DNA of 64,000 nt from Novosphingobium sp. SG707 (GCF_012275515.1 NZ_JAAZQL010000003.1:626833-690832); one strand, 5' to 3'; positions 48,596 through 60,275 are shown, counted from the first letter of the stretch. Numbers and translations are program-made. Notes: a model not told the origin generated them from the letters alone.

Positions 48596-48830
48596 GCCTC
48601 CGGCGGGTTAAGGGCGGGGGCCCTTAACAATCCCGGTATTGTCTATGTTGCGCTATGGCGGCGGCGTTGGTGGATGGGCGCGCGGGTTGATTTTAAAGCC
48701 TGCGGCGCTTCTGGCGTTGTGCTCGCCGCGCCACAGGCTTTAAAAACATCGGCCCCATCCGCACCGAAGCCAACCTCGCGCCACCCCATAACGGGATTGC
48801 AAAGGGCCCCGCCCTTTGCCCGCCGGAGGC
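48596..48830. repeat. Intergenic repeat element, copy D (BIME-like)
   Basis: This 235-bp copy fills most of the 313-bp gap between ruvC and ruvA. The left hairpin is GTTAAGGGC/GCCCTTAAC and the right is GCAAAGGGC/GCCCTTTGC, with the standard GCCTCCGGCGGG ends. A central inverted pair (TTTAAAGCCTGCGGCGC facing CGCCACAGGCTTTAAA) is also seen. No gene is visible in the gap. Confidence 0.85.
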
Positions 48831-48892
48831 AAACCTTCCCCTCCCTGTCAAAAAATGTTCCCAAATCGTTCTCCCCCGGCTAGGGTGCGCGC

Positions 48893-49504
48893 ATGATTGC
48901 GAAACTCACCGGCATATTGGACGACTTCGGCCCTGACTGGGCGGTGATTGACGTCAATGGCGTTGGCTATCTGGTGTTCTGCTCGGGGCGGACGCTGACG
49001 GCGCTGGGCATTCGGGGCGATGCCTGCACGGTCTATACCGAGATGCAGGTGAGCGAGACGGATATGCGCCTGATCGGTTTCACCAGCGCCGGGGAGCGGG
49101 CTTGGTTCAAGCTGCTGACGGTGGTGCAGGGTGTGGGCTCAAAGGTCGCGCTGGCGATCCTGTCGGCGCTGACGGTTGAGGAATTGCAGCGCGCCTGCGC
49201 GGGCGGAGATGCCGCGATGGTCGCGCGGGCCAATGGTGTGGGGCCGAAACTGGCCGCGCGCATCGTCAATGAATTGAAGGACAAGGCGGGGGCATTGCCA
49301 ACGGGCCCGGCGGGCGCGGCGGTTTCGGCCGGTGTCGCGATGCCGGAGGGCAATGTCGCGGGCGATGTCGTCTCGGCTTTGCAGAACCTTGGCTTCAAAC
49401 CGAACATCGCCGCCAGCGCCACTGATGCCGCCATCGCCGAACTGGGCGAGGAGGCGGGGGTTTCCGCGCTAATCCGCGTGGCGTTGAAGAAGGCAGCGGG
49501 ATGA
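48893..49504 (+). CDS. ruvA: Holliday junction DNA helicase subunit RuvA
   Basis: This 203-aa protein forms the tetramer that binds the four-way junction. The OB-fold start [13 protein letters not shown], the helix-hairpin-helix pairs ([20 protein letters not shown] and [19 protein letters not shown]), and the C-terminal UBA-like domain that touches RuvB are seen. It overlaps the next small ORF by 4 bp (ATGA). Confidence 0.96.
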   Translation: MIAKLTGILDDFGPDWAVIDVNGVGYLVFCSGRTLTALGIRGDACTVYTEMQVSETDMRLIGFTSAGERAWFKLLTVVQGVGSKVALAILSALTVEELQRACAGGDAAMVARANGVGPKLAARIVNELKDKAGALPTGPAGAAVSAGVAMPEGNVAGDVVSALQNLGFKPNIAASATDAAIAELGEEAGVSALIRVALKKAAG

Positions 49505-49773
49505 AGGCCGCGCTACGCTTTCTGGCCTATGGGATTTATGCGATGGTCGCAGGGGCTATCTTGCTGCGATGGTCGATGGATTTCTTGGCCGTTGGTGAAC
49601 CGGAGTGCCATTTTACAGAGCAAGGTTGCCCTGTGAGAAGCATATGGGAGTTGCTCTACTCTTTCGCGAGTCATTTGAGTGTCCCGTTCATGCTGGTTGT
49701 TTTGTTCAAGCATTACCGACGTTTCTTGTACCAAGTCCTTGGCCACGCACTTTCTGAACGGCCCCATCCATGA
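49501..49773 (+). CDS. Small membrane protein inserted between ruvA and ruvB
   Basis: This 90-aa protein has two hydrophobic stretches (residues about 5-30 and 52-72) and a pair of cysteines (ECHFTEQGC). I recognise no family. It overlaps ruvA by 4 bp at its start and ruvB by 4 bp at its end, both ATGA, so it is translated within the ruv operon. Its base composition is less GC-rich than its neighbours. It may be a recent addition, or an unrelated gene using the operon's promoter. Confidence 0.75.
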   Translation: MKAALRFLAYGIYAMVAGAILLRWSMDFLAVGEPECHFTEQGCPVRSIWELLYSFASHLSVPFMLVVLFKHYRRFLYQVLGHALSERPHP

Positions 49774-50810
49774 CCGATAACCCCCTCCTCTCCGCCCATC
49801 GCCAGATCGAGGATATGGACGCCGCGCTGCGTCCGAAATCGCTGGCCGAATTTGTGGGGCAGGCGGCCGCCAAGGACAACCTGCACGTCTTCATCGAATC
49901 GGCCAAATCGCGTGGCGAGGCGCTGGATCACACGCTGTTTTTCGGCCCGCCGGGGCTGGGCAAGACCACGCTGGCGCAGATCATCGCGCGCGAGTTGGGC
50001 GTCAATTTCAAGGCCACCTCCGGCCCGGTGATCGCCAAGGCGGGCGATCTGGCCGCGCTGCTGACCAATCTTGAGCATGGCGATGTGCTGTTCATCGACG
50101 AAATCCACCGCCTCAATCCGGTGGTCGAGGAAGTGCTGTACCCCGCGATGGAGGACCGCGCGCTCGATCTGATGATCGGCGAAGGCCCTTCGGCGCGCTC
50201 GGTGCGGATCGACCTGCCGCCTTTCACACTGATCGGCGCGACCACGCGCGCGGGCCTGCTGCAAACGCCTCTGCGCGATCGTTTCGGCATTCCGGTGCGG
50301 CTGCAATTTTACAGTGTGGATGAGCTTGAACGGGTCATCTCGCGCGGGGCGGGCCTGCTGGGCATCGGCATTGCGGCCGAGGGCGCGCGCGAAATCGCCC
50401 GCCGTTCGCGCGGCACGCCGCGCGTGGCCGGGCGCCTGCTGCGCCGCGTGCGCGATTTCGCCCATGTTGCGGGCAGCGAGGTGATTACCCAGTCTATCGC
50501 CGACAATGCGCTGACCCGGCTCGAGGTCGACAATGCGGGGCTGGATGCCCAGGATCGCCGCTATCTGACGATGATCGCCGATATCTATAAGGGCGGGCCG
50601 GTGGGGGCCGACACGCTGGCGGCGGGCCTTTCCGAGCCGCGCGATACGATCGAGGAAGTGATCGAGCCTTACCTGATCCAGCTTGGCATGGTGGCGCGCA
50701 CCGCGCGCGGGCGCTGCCTGAATGACCGTGGCTGGCAGCATTTGGGCCTGACCCCGCCCAGCGGACAGGGCGCGCAGGGCGGGCTGTTTGAAGCCGGCGA
50801 GGGGGAGTGA
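49770..50810 (+). CDS. ruvB: Holliday junction branch-migration ATPase RuvB
   Basis: This 346-aa AAA+ motor drives branch migration with RuvA. Motifs include [11 protein letters not shown], Walker [26 protein letters not shown], and the sensor/arginine-finger region GATTRAGLL, then a winged-helix C-terminus. It overlaps the small membrane ORF by 4 bp. Confidence 0.97.
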   Translation: MTDNPLLSAHRQIEDMDAALRPKSLAEFVGQAAAKDNLHVFIESAKSRGEALDHTLFFGPPGLGKTTLAQIIARELGVNFKATSGPVIAKAGDLAALLTNLEHGDVLFIDEIHRLNPVVEEVLYPAMEDRALDLMIGEGPSARSVRIDLPPFTLIGATTRAGLLQTPLRDRFGIPVRLQFYSVDELERVISRGAGLLGIGIAAEGAREIARRSRGTPRVAGRLLRRVRDFAHVAGSEVITQSIADNALTRLEVDNAGLDAQDRRYLTMIADIYKGGPVGADTLAAGLSEPRDTIEEVIEPYLIQLGMVARTARGRCLNDRGWQHLGLTPPSGQGAQGGLFEAGEGE

Positions 50811-51002
50811 ATCCCGATTCTTGTGCCATAGCAGGACACTTGTTGGTTAAGTCTTGATGAATCTTCGCCAGTCCCGATTCAGGACATGGCAAGCGCCCCC
50901 ATACGGTTGTCCCCTTACCTCCGCTGCATGATCTCTCAGGTGAGGGCAGAATCGCCTTGCGTCCGAAAGGGTGCGGGCCTCTGCCGACCACAGGAAAGAG
51001 AG

Positions 51003-51728
51003 ATGGTTATGTCGGTTCGTTTGGGGCTCGCCAAAGTTGCCGGTCTGGTGGCAGGCACCGCGCTGATTGGCGGCGGTGCGGTGCATATCGCCGAAAAGGC
51101 CAGCAGCAACAAACCGCAATATGTCAAACACGCCAAGGCTCATAAGGCCCCCGTGGTGCGCAAGGAGGTGGTGACGCGCACGGTCGTGGTGCAAAAGGAT
51201 TGCTGCACCAAGACGGTGACGCGGACCGCGATGGTGCCGATGCCGCCGCCGGGTCTGCCCGCCGCCGATCTGACGCCCAACACGCCCGCCCCCGCCCCCA
51301 GCCCGCTCTCGGCCGAACGCGCGCGCGGCTATTACAGCAACTGGGGCTTTGGCGGCGGCTATATCGGCGGCTTCTTTGGCGGGACCAGCGGCAATGTGAT
51401 CGTGGTGAACTCCAGCGGCTCCACCTCGGGCTCGACCTCGACCACGGGCGGCACGACCACCACCGGAGGCACAACGACGACGACCACAGGCGGCACCACC
51501 ACGACCACCACCGGGGGGACTACGACCACTACCACAGGAGGTACAACCACCACGACAGGCGGCACGACCACCACCACTGGCGGAACGACGACCACGACCA
51601 CTACCGGGGGCACCACCAGCACAACCGGCGGCACGCAGGTTCCCGCTCCGCCGATGCTGCTGCTGTTTGGCGGCGCGGCCGGGGCGATGTTCGCCCGCCG
51701 CCGCAAGGGCAAGGCTCAGGCCGCCTGA
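51003..51728 (+). CDS. Thr/Gly-repeat surface protein with PEP-CTERM-like sorting tail
   Basis: This 241-aa protein has an N-terminal hydrophobic segment (VAGLVAGTALIGGGAVHI), a middle part with a Cys pair (VVQKDCCTKTV), a long TTTTGG-type repeat (about residues 145-210) and a C-terminus VPAPPMLLLFGGAAGAMFARRRKGK. That tail has the proline-containing box, one hydrophobic helix and Arg-rich end of PEP-CTERM proteins, which are handled by exosortases and are often exported with exopolysaccharide. I chose the ATG at 51003, 7 nt after AGGA. A strong terminator follows. No exosortase gene is in the window. Sorting is inferred. Confidence 0.75.
   Translation: MVMSVRLGLAKVAGLVAGTALIGGGAVHIAEKASSNKPQYVKHAKAHKAPVVRKEVVTRTVVVQKDCCTKTVTRTAMVPMPPPGLPAADLTPNTPAPAPSPLSAERARGYYSNWGFGGGYIGGFFGGTSGNVIVVNSSGSTSGSTSTTGGTTTTGGTTTTTTGGTTTTTTGGTTTTTTGGTTTTTGGTTTTTGGTTTTTTTGGTTSTTGGTQVPAPPMLLLFGGAAGAMFARRRKGKAQAA
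51440..51640 (+). repeat. Coding tandem repeat, Thr-rich with Gly-Gly spacers
   Basis: The coding DNA repeats units of four to seven Thr codons followed by two Gly codons, about eight times, inside the PEP-CTERM-like protein gene. Codons vary between units (acg, acc, aca, act), so the repeat is kept at protein level and is not a recent slippage product. Such Thr runs are common O-glycosylation or stalk regions. Confidence 0.75.
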
Positions 51729-51746
51729 GGCCCTCCATCCGCGTAT

Positions 51747-51785
51747 AAAAAGGCGCCGCCGGGTGATCCCGGCGGCGCCTTTTTT
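51747..51785. terminator. Strong rho-independent terminator (bidirectional)
   Basis: AAGGCGCCGCCGGG pairs with CCCGGCGGCGCCTT across a TGAT loop, with A5 before and T6 after. It follows the Thr/Gly protein gene by 18 bp and can act on both strands. Confidence 0.9.
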
Positions 51786-51811
51786 ATGGCCCCGACAAAC
51801 CTTGCGCCCAT

Positions 51812-51842
51812 AAAAAAGGGGCGGCCCGCGAAGGCCGCCCCC
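51812..51842 (-). terminator. Rho-independent terminator of acnA
   Basis: Read on the minus strand, GGGGCGGCC pairs with GGCCGCCCC across a short CG-rich loop, followed by T6. It lies 23 bp after the aconitase stop codon. Confidence 0.85.
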
Positions 51843-51865
51843 TCTCTTTGGCATCAAGCGATCGC

Positions 51866-54538
<2,673 letters not shown>

Positions 54539-54802
54539 ACGGGCGTCTTCCTCACCTCAATTGGCCCAGAGACGAAAAAGACGAAAAGGCGCGTTCAGGC
54601 GCGATCTCGCCCGCCTTTGGGCGGTTGCAGCATGAGGGCCGATGCGCGTGATTCCGCCCCGCGTCAAGGGCGCGAAAGGTGGAAAAAGGAATGAAGAGCG
54701 GCAGGTTGCCGCGATATTGTTGCTATTGCGAATTGTTATCCAAAATAAGCGTAAAAGGCCGCCGGATTGTCGGAGAAATGCCCTTTGCCACGGTGCGCGC
54801 GA

Positions 54803-55702
54803 TCACAGCGCGACCTGCTCGGTATGCTCGCCTTTCTGTCCCCCCGCGCCCAGCCAGCAGCCCGCCACGACCAGCACTGCGCCGCCCAGCGTGTAGAGAT
54901 CGAGCCTTTCGCCAAACCAGATCCAGCCCATCAGCGCGGCCCAGAGAAAACCCGAATATTCCACCGGCAGCAGCCTATGCGCCGGCGCCCGCGCCCAGCC
55001 CCATGACAGCAGCATCAGCGAGACAAAAGACAGGCCCGCAGACCCGGTCAGATCGCGCCAGACCGTCCCTTGCGGGATGGGCGGCATGCCGATCACCAGA
55101 CCCGCAAGGGTCAGGAAACAGGCGGTAAACAAGGATTGGAAAAAGGCGATTTCGGCGGGCGGGGCCATTTGCGCCTGATGGCGCTGCATCACCAGATTGG
55201 CGGCATAGAGCACCGCCGAGCCCAGCAGCGCGAGCATGCCGTGCCATGCGTCCTGCGCCAGCGCGCCGCCCACCTGCATCCGCCCCAGCCCGATCACGCC
55301 CACCCCCAGCAGCCCCAGCACCGAGGCCCCCAGCGCGCGCCGCGTGATCGCCTCGCCAAGCGTCAAACCGGCCATGAACAGCGCAATGATCGGCGCGATG
55401 AAAGACAGCGCCATGCCCACCGCCATCGGCGTGCGCACAATGCCCCAGAAAAAGGCGAAAGCCATCGCGCTGGTGACGCCCGCGCGCATGGCATGCATCG
55501 CCATACGCCGTCCCGGCCACGCCCCCGGATGGGCGATTTGCCACACCGCCAGGCCAAAACCCGCCCCGATGATGTTGCGCCAAAGCAAGGCCGCATGCAC
55601 CCCGGTATCGATCGACGCCCGCTTCATCAGCGCGTCCATCACGCTGAAACTGGCAATTCCGCCCGCGGCGGCAACTAGGGGAAGAAACAAAGGGCGCGCC
55701 AT
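54803..55702 (-). CDS. DMT-superfamily (EamA) transporter
   Basis: This 299-aa inner-membrane protein has about ten helices in two EamA repeats (first SFSVMDALMKRASIDTG..., second WHGMLALLGSAVLYAANLVMQRH...). EamA proteins export amino acids, metabolites or drugs; the substrate is unknown. The ATG at 55702 starts the first helix; the longer frame has no membrane character and would overlap the divergent transpeptidase gene. The gene is divergent from that L,D-transpeptidase. Confidence 0.88.
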   Translation of the reverse strand: MARPLFLPLVAAAGGIASFSVMDALMKRASIDTGVHAALLWRNIIGAGFGLAVWQIAHPGAWPGRRMAMHAMRAGVTSAMAFAFFWGIVRTPMAVGMALSFIAPIIALFMAGLTLGEAITRRALGASVLGLLGVGVIGLGRMQVGGALAQDAWHGMLALLGSAVLYAANLVMQRHQAQMAPPAEIAFFQSLFTACFLTLAGLVIGMPPIPQGTVWRDLTGSAGLSFVSLMLLSWGWARAPAHRLLPVEYSGFLWAALMGWIWFGERLDLYTLGGAVLVVAGCWLGAGGQKGEHTEQVAL

Positions 55703-55877
55703 GATCGTTAAGACCCTAGCGGGCTTGCGCCAAGCCGTCACTATGAGAAGGTAGGTCGAGCTTGCATGCGGCGCGGTGTTCAGCCAACAGACAGGGGCAA
55801 TACTGGATGGTGTGCGACGAACTGTGCTTGGCTGTCGTTGAATTGAGTGGTTTGGGCCGGGCGAAAAGGGGCGTTGA

Positions 55878-57398
55878 ATGATGATGAACACGCGCAAGCT
55901 GATGATGGGCGGAATGATTCTGGCCTTGGGGACGGGGCTGGGCGCCCTTTATCCCGCCATGGCGCAGGATCGTCCGATCGAGGGCAAGCAGGGGCTGGGC
56001 AAGCTGCCCAATGTGCGCCCGGCCAGCATGGCGACACCCGCGCCCACGTCCACACCCACCGGCAGCGCGACGCCCAGCCCCCGACCCGGCGCCTCCCCCA
56101 GCCCGCGCCCGAGCGCAACCCCCAGCGCCGGACCGACCCTGCGGCCCACGCCATTGCCGACCCCTTCGGCCACCCCTTCCGGCACGCCGACCCCCTATCC
56201 CACGCCCAGCCCGTCGCCGGGCGCCACGCCGGTGCAGGAAGCGGTGGTCAACTGGACCGTGGCCGATGCGGGCGATTTGCTGGCCGCGATCATGGCGATC
56301 GGCGAGGAGGGCCTGTTTCCCGCCGATTATCAACCCGATGCGCTGCGCGCCGCGATTCGCGCCGGGGCGGGCGACGCGCTGGACCAGCAGGCCAGCAAGA
56401 GTTTCGCATGGCTGGTCGAGGATCTGCGCGACGGGCGCACGCCGATGACCGCGCGGGTGCAATGGTTCGCCGTCGATCCCGATCAGGATGACAATCCCAC
56501 CACCGCGCTGATGCAGCGCGCCACCACCAACCATGACGTGCCCGGCACGCTGGCGGGCCTCGCGCCGACCTATCCCGATTATGCCGCGCTCAAAGAAGCG
56601 CTGGCCGCCACGCCCAAGGCGCAGACCAAGCTGCGCGACGCGATTCGCATCAATATGGATCGCTGGCGCTGGTTGCCGCGCGATCTGGGGCCGGTCTATC
56701 TGATCACCAATGTGCCCGAGTTTCAGTTGCGCCTTGCGGTCAATGGCCGCAACATCCGCACCTATCGCACCATCGTGGGCAAGCCGGGCCGCACCGCCAC
56801 GCCGCAATTGGCCGAAAAGGTCGAGGCGGTGGTGTTCAACCCGACATGGACCGTGCCGCAATCCATCGTCGTGGGCGAGGGGCTGGGCCAGCAATTGCTC
56901 GCCCGCCCGCGCGCCGGCTATAAGGTGACGCGGATGGAGGACGGCAGCCTGCAGGTGGTGCAGCAGCCGGGCAACACCAATTCACTGGGCCGGATGAAGA
57001 TCGACATGCCCAATCCTCATGCGATCTATCTGCATGATACGCCGTCGAAAAAGCTCTTCGATGCGTCGGTGCGCGCCTTCTCGCATGGCTGCATCCGCAC
57101 CGATCGCGCGGTGGAACTGGGCATGACGATGGCCATTCTGGGCGCGGGGATGAGCCAGGAAGATGCCGTGGCCACGTTTGAGGCGGGCAAGTACAAGAAG
57201 GTGCCGATGACGCGGACCTTCCCGGTCTATCTCACCTATTTCACTTATGGCCGCGACATCAATGGTTCGCTGGCGGCCTTCAACGATCTCTATGGCCGCG
57301 ATGGGCCGGTGATCGACAGTTTCCATGCGCCGCGCGCGCTGCACACGACCCAGCGCAAGAGCAATGAGGAAGTGATCAAGCTGGATAACCCGCTGTAA
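55878..57398 (+). CDS. L,D-transpeptidase with Pro-rich linker (YkuD/YcbB type)
   Basis: This 506-aa protein cross-links peptidoglycan or attaches proteins to it by an L,D bond. A signal peptide (1-29, ending AMA) is followed by a Pro/Thr/Ser-rich linker (about 50-117) that would cross the periplasm, a helical domain, and the YkuD catalytic domain with His403-Gly-Cys405-Ile-Arg407 (HGCIRTD). The layout matches the long YcbB/LdtD enzymes without a clear PG-binding repeat. It converges on another transpeptidase-family gene. Confidence 0.92.
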   Translation: MMMNTRKLMMGGMILALGTGLGALYPAMAQDRPIEGKQGLGKLPNVRPASMATPAPTSTPTGSATPSPRPGASPSPRPSATPSAGPTLRPTPLPTPSATPSGTPTPYPTPSPSPGATPVQEAVVNWTVADAGDLLAAIMAIGEEGLFPADYQPDALRAAIRAGAGDALDQQASKSFAWLVEDLRDGRTPMTARVQWFAVDPDQDDNPTTALMQRATTNHDVPGTLAGLAPTYPDYAALKEALAATPKAQTKLRDAIRINMDRWRWLPRDLGPVYLITNVPEFQLRLAVNGRNIRTYRTIVGKPGRTATPQLAEKVEAVVFNPTWTVPQSIVVGEGLGQQLLARPRAGYKVTRMEDGSLQVVQQPGNTNSLGRMKIDMPNPHAIYLHDTPSKKLFDASVRAFSHGCIRTDRAVELGMTMAILGAGMSQEDAVATFEAGKYKKVPMTRTFPVYLTYFTYGRDINGSLAAFNDLYGRDGPVIDSFHAPRALHTTQRKSNEEVIKLDNPL

Positions 57399-57446
57399 TC
57401 GGCGGGGGGCGGCGCTGCTGAACCGATCAGCGGCGCCGCGCCGGAC

Positions 57447-58085
57447 TTACGCCTCGCTGATGCGGTCGGCGTAAAGCAGGCGGCCCGCGCCCAGATGGCC
57501 CAGCACAAGGCTGAAATCCTCGGGCGCCATGGCAAAGCAGCCTTCCGAACGGCCCAGCTTGCCGAATTTGGACACCATATCGGGCGCGGCATACCATGCC
57601 GGGTGCATCACGATGGCGCGGTCGAACGCATTGGAATTGTCCAGATCCAGCCCGCGCAGCCGCATCGAGGCGCCATATTTGCCCTCATACTGGCCCGCAG
57701 TCAGATAGGCCCCGCGCGAGGTGGCATAGGAGCCGACGCTGTTCGAAAACTGCTTGAGCCAGCCGACATGGGCCGGGTCCGACCCGCGACCATGGGCCAC
57801 CAGATGCGAACGCACCGCACCGCCGACCATGTCGACAAAGTGCAGCCGCGCATCATGCGAAGGTTTGCTGAAGTCGGCAATGGCCACGACATCGGGGCGC
57901 GCCAGCATCGCGCCGACGCGATCCCGCTCGCGCATGGCGATGCCCACCACGCGGCGTTCATATTCGGAGAGGCCCGAAGCCTGTGCGGCAACACGCAGGG
58001 GAGTGGCCATGGCGACCCCGCCAAGGGCCAGTCCACCCAACAATGCACGACGGCTCAACATGTTATTCTGATTCGCGATTCCCAT
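57447..58085 (-). CDS. Murein L,D-transpeptidase catalytic-domain protein (YkuD_2 type), Tat-exported
   Basis: This 212-aa protein has a twin-arginine leader (SRRALLGGLALGG) and a domain like the YkuD_2 family, with KLGRSEGCFAMAP supplying the active Cys and an upstream MHPAWY supplying a His. It is probably exported folded and acts on peptidoglycan. The start is the ATG at 58085; another ATG at 58061 sits directly before the RR. It is convergent with the long L,D-transpeptidase gene, so two enzymes of related chemistry are neighbours. Confidence 0.82.
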   Translation of the reverse strand: MGIANQNNMLSRRALLGGLALGGVAMATPLRVAAQASGLSEYERRVVGIAMRERDRVGAMLARPDVVAIADFSKPSHDARLHFVDMVGGAVRSHLVAHGRGSDPAHVGWLKQFSNSVGSYATSRGAYLTAGQYEGKYGASMRLRGLDLDNSNAFDRAIVMHPAWYAAPDMVSKFGKLGRSEGCFAMAPEDFSLVLGHLGAGRLLYADRISEA

Positions 58086-58118
58086 GTCTGTTGCAATAGG
58101 GCAACGGGGTAAATTTTT

Positions 58119-58622
58119 CTATTCACCTGCGATGGAATCACGCGAGTCAGCGGCGAGTTGAGCCAAAGTTGCGCCATCAACGCGCATCACCGTCCATTGT
58201 TCCATCGGTTTTGCGCCCATGCGGCGATAGAATTCGATCGAGGGCGTGTTCCAGTCCAGCACGCTCCATTCCAGCCGCGCGCAGCCCCGATCCTGCGCCA
58301 GAGCGGCCAGATGGAGCAGCAGGGCCTTGCCCAGCCCCGAGCCGCGCGCGGCGGGGCGGACATAGAGATCCTCCAGATAAATGCCCGGACGGCCCTCGAA
58401 GGTGGAGAAATTGTGGAAGAAGAGCGCGAAGCCCTGCGGCGCGCCGTCGATCTGGCCGATCACCACCTCGGCCATCGGGTGTGGGCCGAACAGGTGCTGT
58501 TTAAGAGCAGCCTCATCAAAACGGACCTCGTGCGAGAGCTTCTCATATTCGGCCAGGTCGCGGATCAATTGCGCGATCAGGGGAATGTCATCAGGTGTGG
58601 CTGGGCGGATCGTGTTGGTCAT
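58119..58622 (-). CDS. GNAT-family N-acetyltransferase
   Basis: This 167-aa enzyme has the GNAT core: TIRPATPDDIPLIAQLI at the N-terminus, YLEDLYVRPAARGSGLGKALL with the acetyl-CoA pyrophosphate loop, and NTPSIEFYRRMGA. It is like diamine acetyltransferases (SpeG/SAT type). I chose the ATG at 58622 because the conserved fold begins there. Substrate unknown. Confidence 0.88.
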   Translation of the reverse strand: MTNTIRPATPDDIPLIAQLIRDLAEYEKLSHEVRFDEAALKQHLFGPHPMAEVVIGQIDGAPQGFALFFHNFSTFEGRPGIYLEDLYVRPAARGSGLGKALLLHLAALAQDRGCARLEWSVLDWNTPSIEFYRRMGAKPMEQWTVMRVDGATLAQLAADSRDSIAGE

Positions 58623-58789
58623 GATGCGCGGTTTAGCCCGATTTGCGCTTCTGGGAAGCATAAGGCGCGATTTTGCAAAAACTTGTATTGACCAATGCCG
58701 TTCGACTGTGGCAATCGGCCCGCCTGTCTGAGGGGATATGCCCTGTTTCAGGCATCGCAAGCGAAAGCCCCAATGCTTTCAACGCGCCT

Positions 58790-58863
58790 GCGGGTGTAGC
58801 TCAATGGTAGAGCAGCAGCTTCCCAAGCTGAATACGAGGGTTCGATTCCCTTCACCCGCTCCA
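58790..58863 (+). tRNA. tRNA-Gly (anticodon CCC), integration site of an element
   Basis: The cloverleaf is complete: acceptor GCGGGTG/CACCCGC, D arm GCTC/GAGC, anticodon loop TTCCCAA (CCC, reading GGG), T arm with TTCGATT, and an encoded CCA end. The gene is intact although two integrase genes follow at once, as expected when an element restores the tRNA 3' end on integration. The core att site is then probably the last 20 or so bases. Confidence 0.95.
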
Positions 58864-58986
58864 ATTCTCGAACCAGCAGCGTTCCCGGTCACCTCCTAAA
58901 GCACAGAAAACCTGCTATATTTCGCCTTATCAGGGCCGTTGGCGTTCGCCTGCATTCCCCCGCAATCACCCGAATGTGGGGGCCCC

Positions 58987-59039
58987 GCTGGGGGTATGCA
59001 CCGCCTCGTCATAGCCGATACCCCCAACGCTGGGGGTAT
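58987..59039. repeat. Repeated GCTGGGGGTAT sites in front of integrase 1
   Basis: GCTGGGGGTAT occurs at 58987-58997 and 59029-59039, exactly 42 bp apart, and an inverted ATACCCCCA lies at 59018-59026, forming a palindrome with the second copy. The position between the tRNA (attL) and the integrase gene suits arm-type binding sites for integrase or excisionase. This role is inferred. Confidence 0.6.
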
Positions 59040-59075
59040 ATTGGGTCTAATAACCTGATAATGCGAGGAAATAAT

Positions 59076-60275
59076 ATGCTCACGGATATGGCAATTAGAA
59101 ACTTCAGGCCCGGTCCAAAGGCCACCAAGCTGGCCGATGGTGGAGGACTCTTTCTTTTGGTCACTCCGACTGGAGGCAAACTCTGGCGCTTCAAATACCG
59201 GATCGATGGGCATGAGAGGTTGCTCGCCTTGGGTAGCTATCCGCAGGTCAGTCTAGGCGAAGCTCGCGTGCGTCATGCTCAGGCTCGTGAACTCGTAGCG
59301 CGCGGAATTGATCCTTCCCGCGAAAAACAGCGGGTAACCATCTCAAAAAAGGTTGATAGTGGAGGAACGTTTCGGTCCTTATCTGAAGAGTACTGCGAGA
59401 AAAGAAAAAATAACGGTGGAGATAAGTGGGGAGATGAGACCGCAAAGAGAAATGAATATTTATTGAGTATGATTTTGGGGGTGATCGGTGACATGAGCAT
59501 TGGTGAAATCGAGCCAATCCATGTCCTCTCCGCTATCCGGAATATCGAGAGAAAGGGTAATCTGGAGAGTGCTCGTCGTACCATGCAACTTACTGGTGCT
59601 GTATTCCGTTACGGAGTGGCAACTGCCCAGGTGAAATCCGATCCGACGCGGGATTTACGCGGAGCTCTCTCCTCGCCAACGGTCATGCATCACGGAGCTC
59701 TTACGGAGCCTCGTCGTGTTGGTGAACTGTTGCGCGCGCTCGATGGGTATGAGGGCGGAGAAGTTGTCAGGATCGCCTTACAGCTTGCTCCGTATGTATT
59801 TGTCCGGCCAGGTGAGCTTCGTCATGCAATATGGAGCGAGATCGACCTGAATGAAGCTGTCTGGGTTATCCCTGCCGAGAAAACTAAAATGCGCAAGGAG
59901 CATCAGGTTCCCCTGTCCACCCAGGCGGTTGCTCGTTTCCGAGATGCGCTCAAGATTTCAGGGCCATCCGGGTATGTATTCCCTTCGGTTCGTACTCGGG
60001 AGCGCCCGATCAGCGATAATACGCTCAATGCCAGCCTGCGACGATTGGGCTATTCCAGCAACGAAATGACTGTGCATGGCTTTCGGGCCATGGCTTCAAC
60101 TTTGCTGAATGAAAGCGGCAAATGGTCTCCCGATGCTATTGAGCGTGCCCTGGCTCACGGCGACAGCGACAAAGTGCGGGCCGCTTACCACCGCGGTGCC
60201 CATTGGAAAGAACGTGTGAAGATGGCTCAGTGGTGGGGTAACTATCTTGATAAGTTGCGAAGTAAGAATTATTGA
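59076..60275 (+). CDS. P4-type tyrosine integrase (first of a tandem pair)
   Basis: This 399-aa recombinase has the N-terminal P4-integrase arm-binding domain (MAIRNFRPGPKATKLADGGG), a core-binding domain and the catalytic domain with Arg in VRPGELR, HGFRA and a nucleophile Tyr in VRAAYHRG, ten residues after the LAH motif. It catalyses insertion and excision at the tRNA. The ATG at 59076 has GCGAGGAA upstream. A paralogue follows after 193 bp. GC content and codon use are lower than in the core genes before the tRNA. Confidence 0.93.
   Translation: MLTDMAIRNFRPGPKATKLADGGGLFLLVTPTGGKLWRFKYRIDGHERLLALGSYPQVSLGEARVRHAQARELVARGIDPSREKQRVTISKKVDSGGTFRSLSEEYCEKRKNNGGDKWGDETAKRNEYLLSMILGVIGDMSIGEIEPIHVLSAIRNIERKGNLESARRTMQLTGAVFRYGVATAQVKSDPTRDLRGALSSPTVMHHGALTEPRRVGELLRALDGYEGGEVVRIALQLAPYVFVRPGELRHAIWSEIDLNEAVWVIPAEKTKMRKEHQVPLSTQAVARFRDALKISGPSGYVFPSVRTRERPISDNTLNASLRRLGYSSNEMTVHGFRAMASTLLNESGKWSPDAIERALAHGDSDKVRAAYHRGAHWKERVKMAQWWGNYLDKLRSKNY

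Noticed and set aside
51440-51640. Possible CRISPR-like repeat
   Set aside because: The repeat is in frame, with variable codons and no spacer structure; it is a protein repeat.
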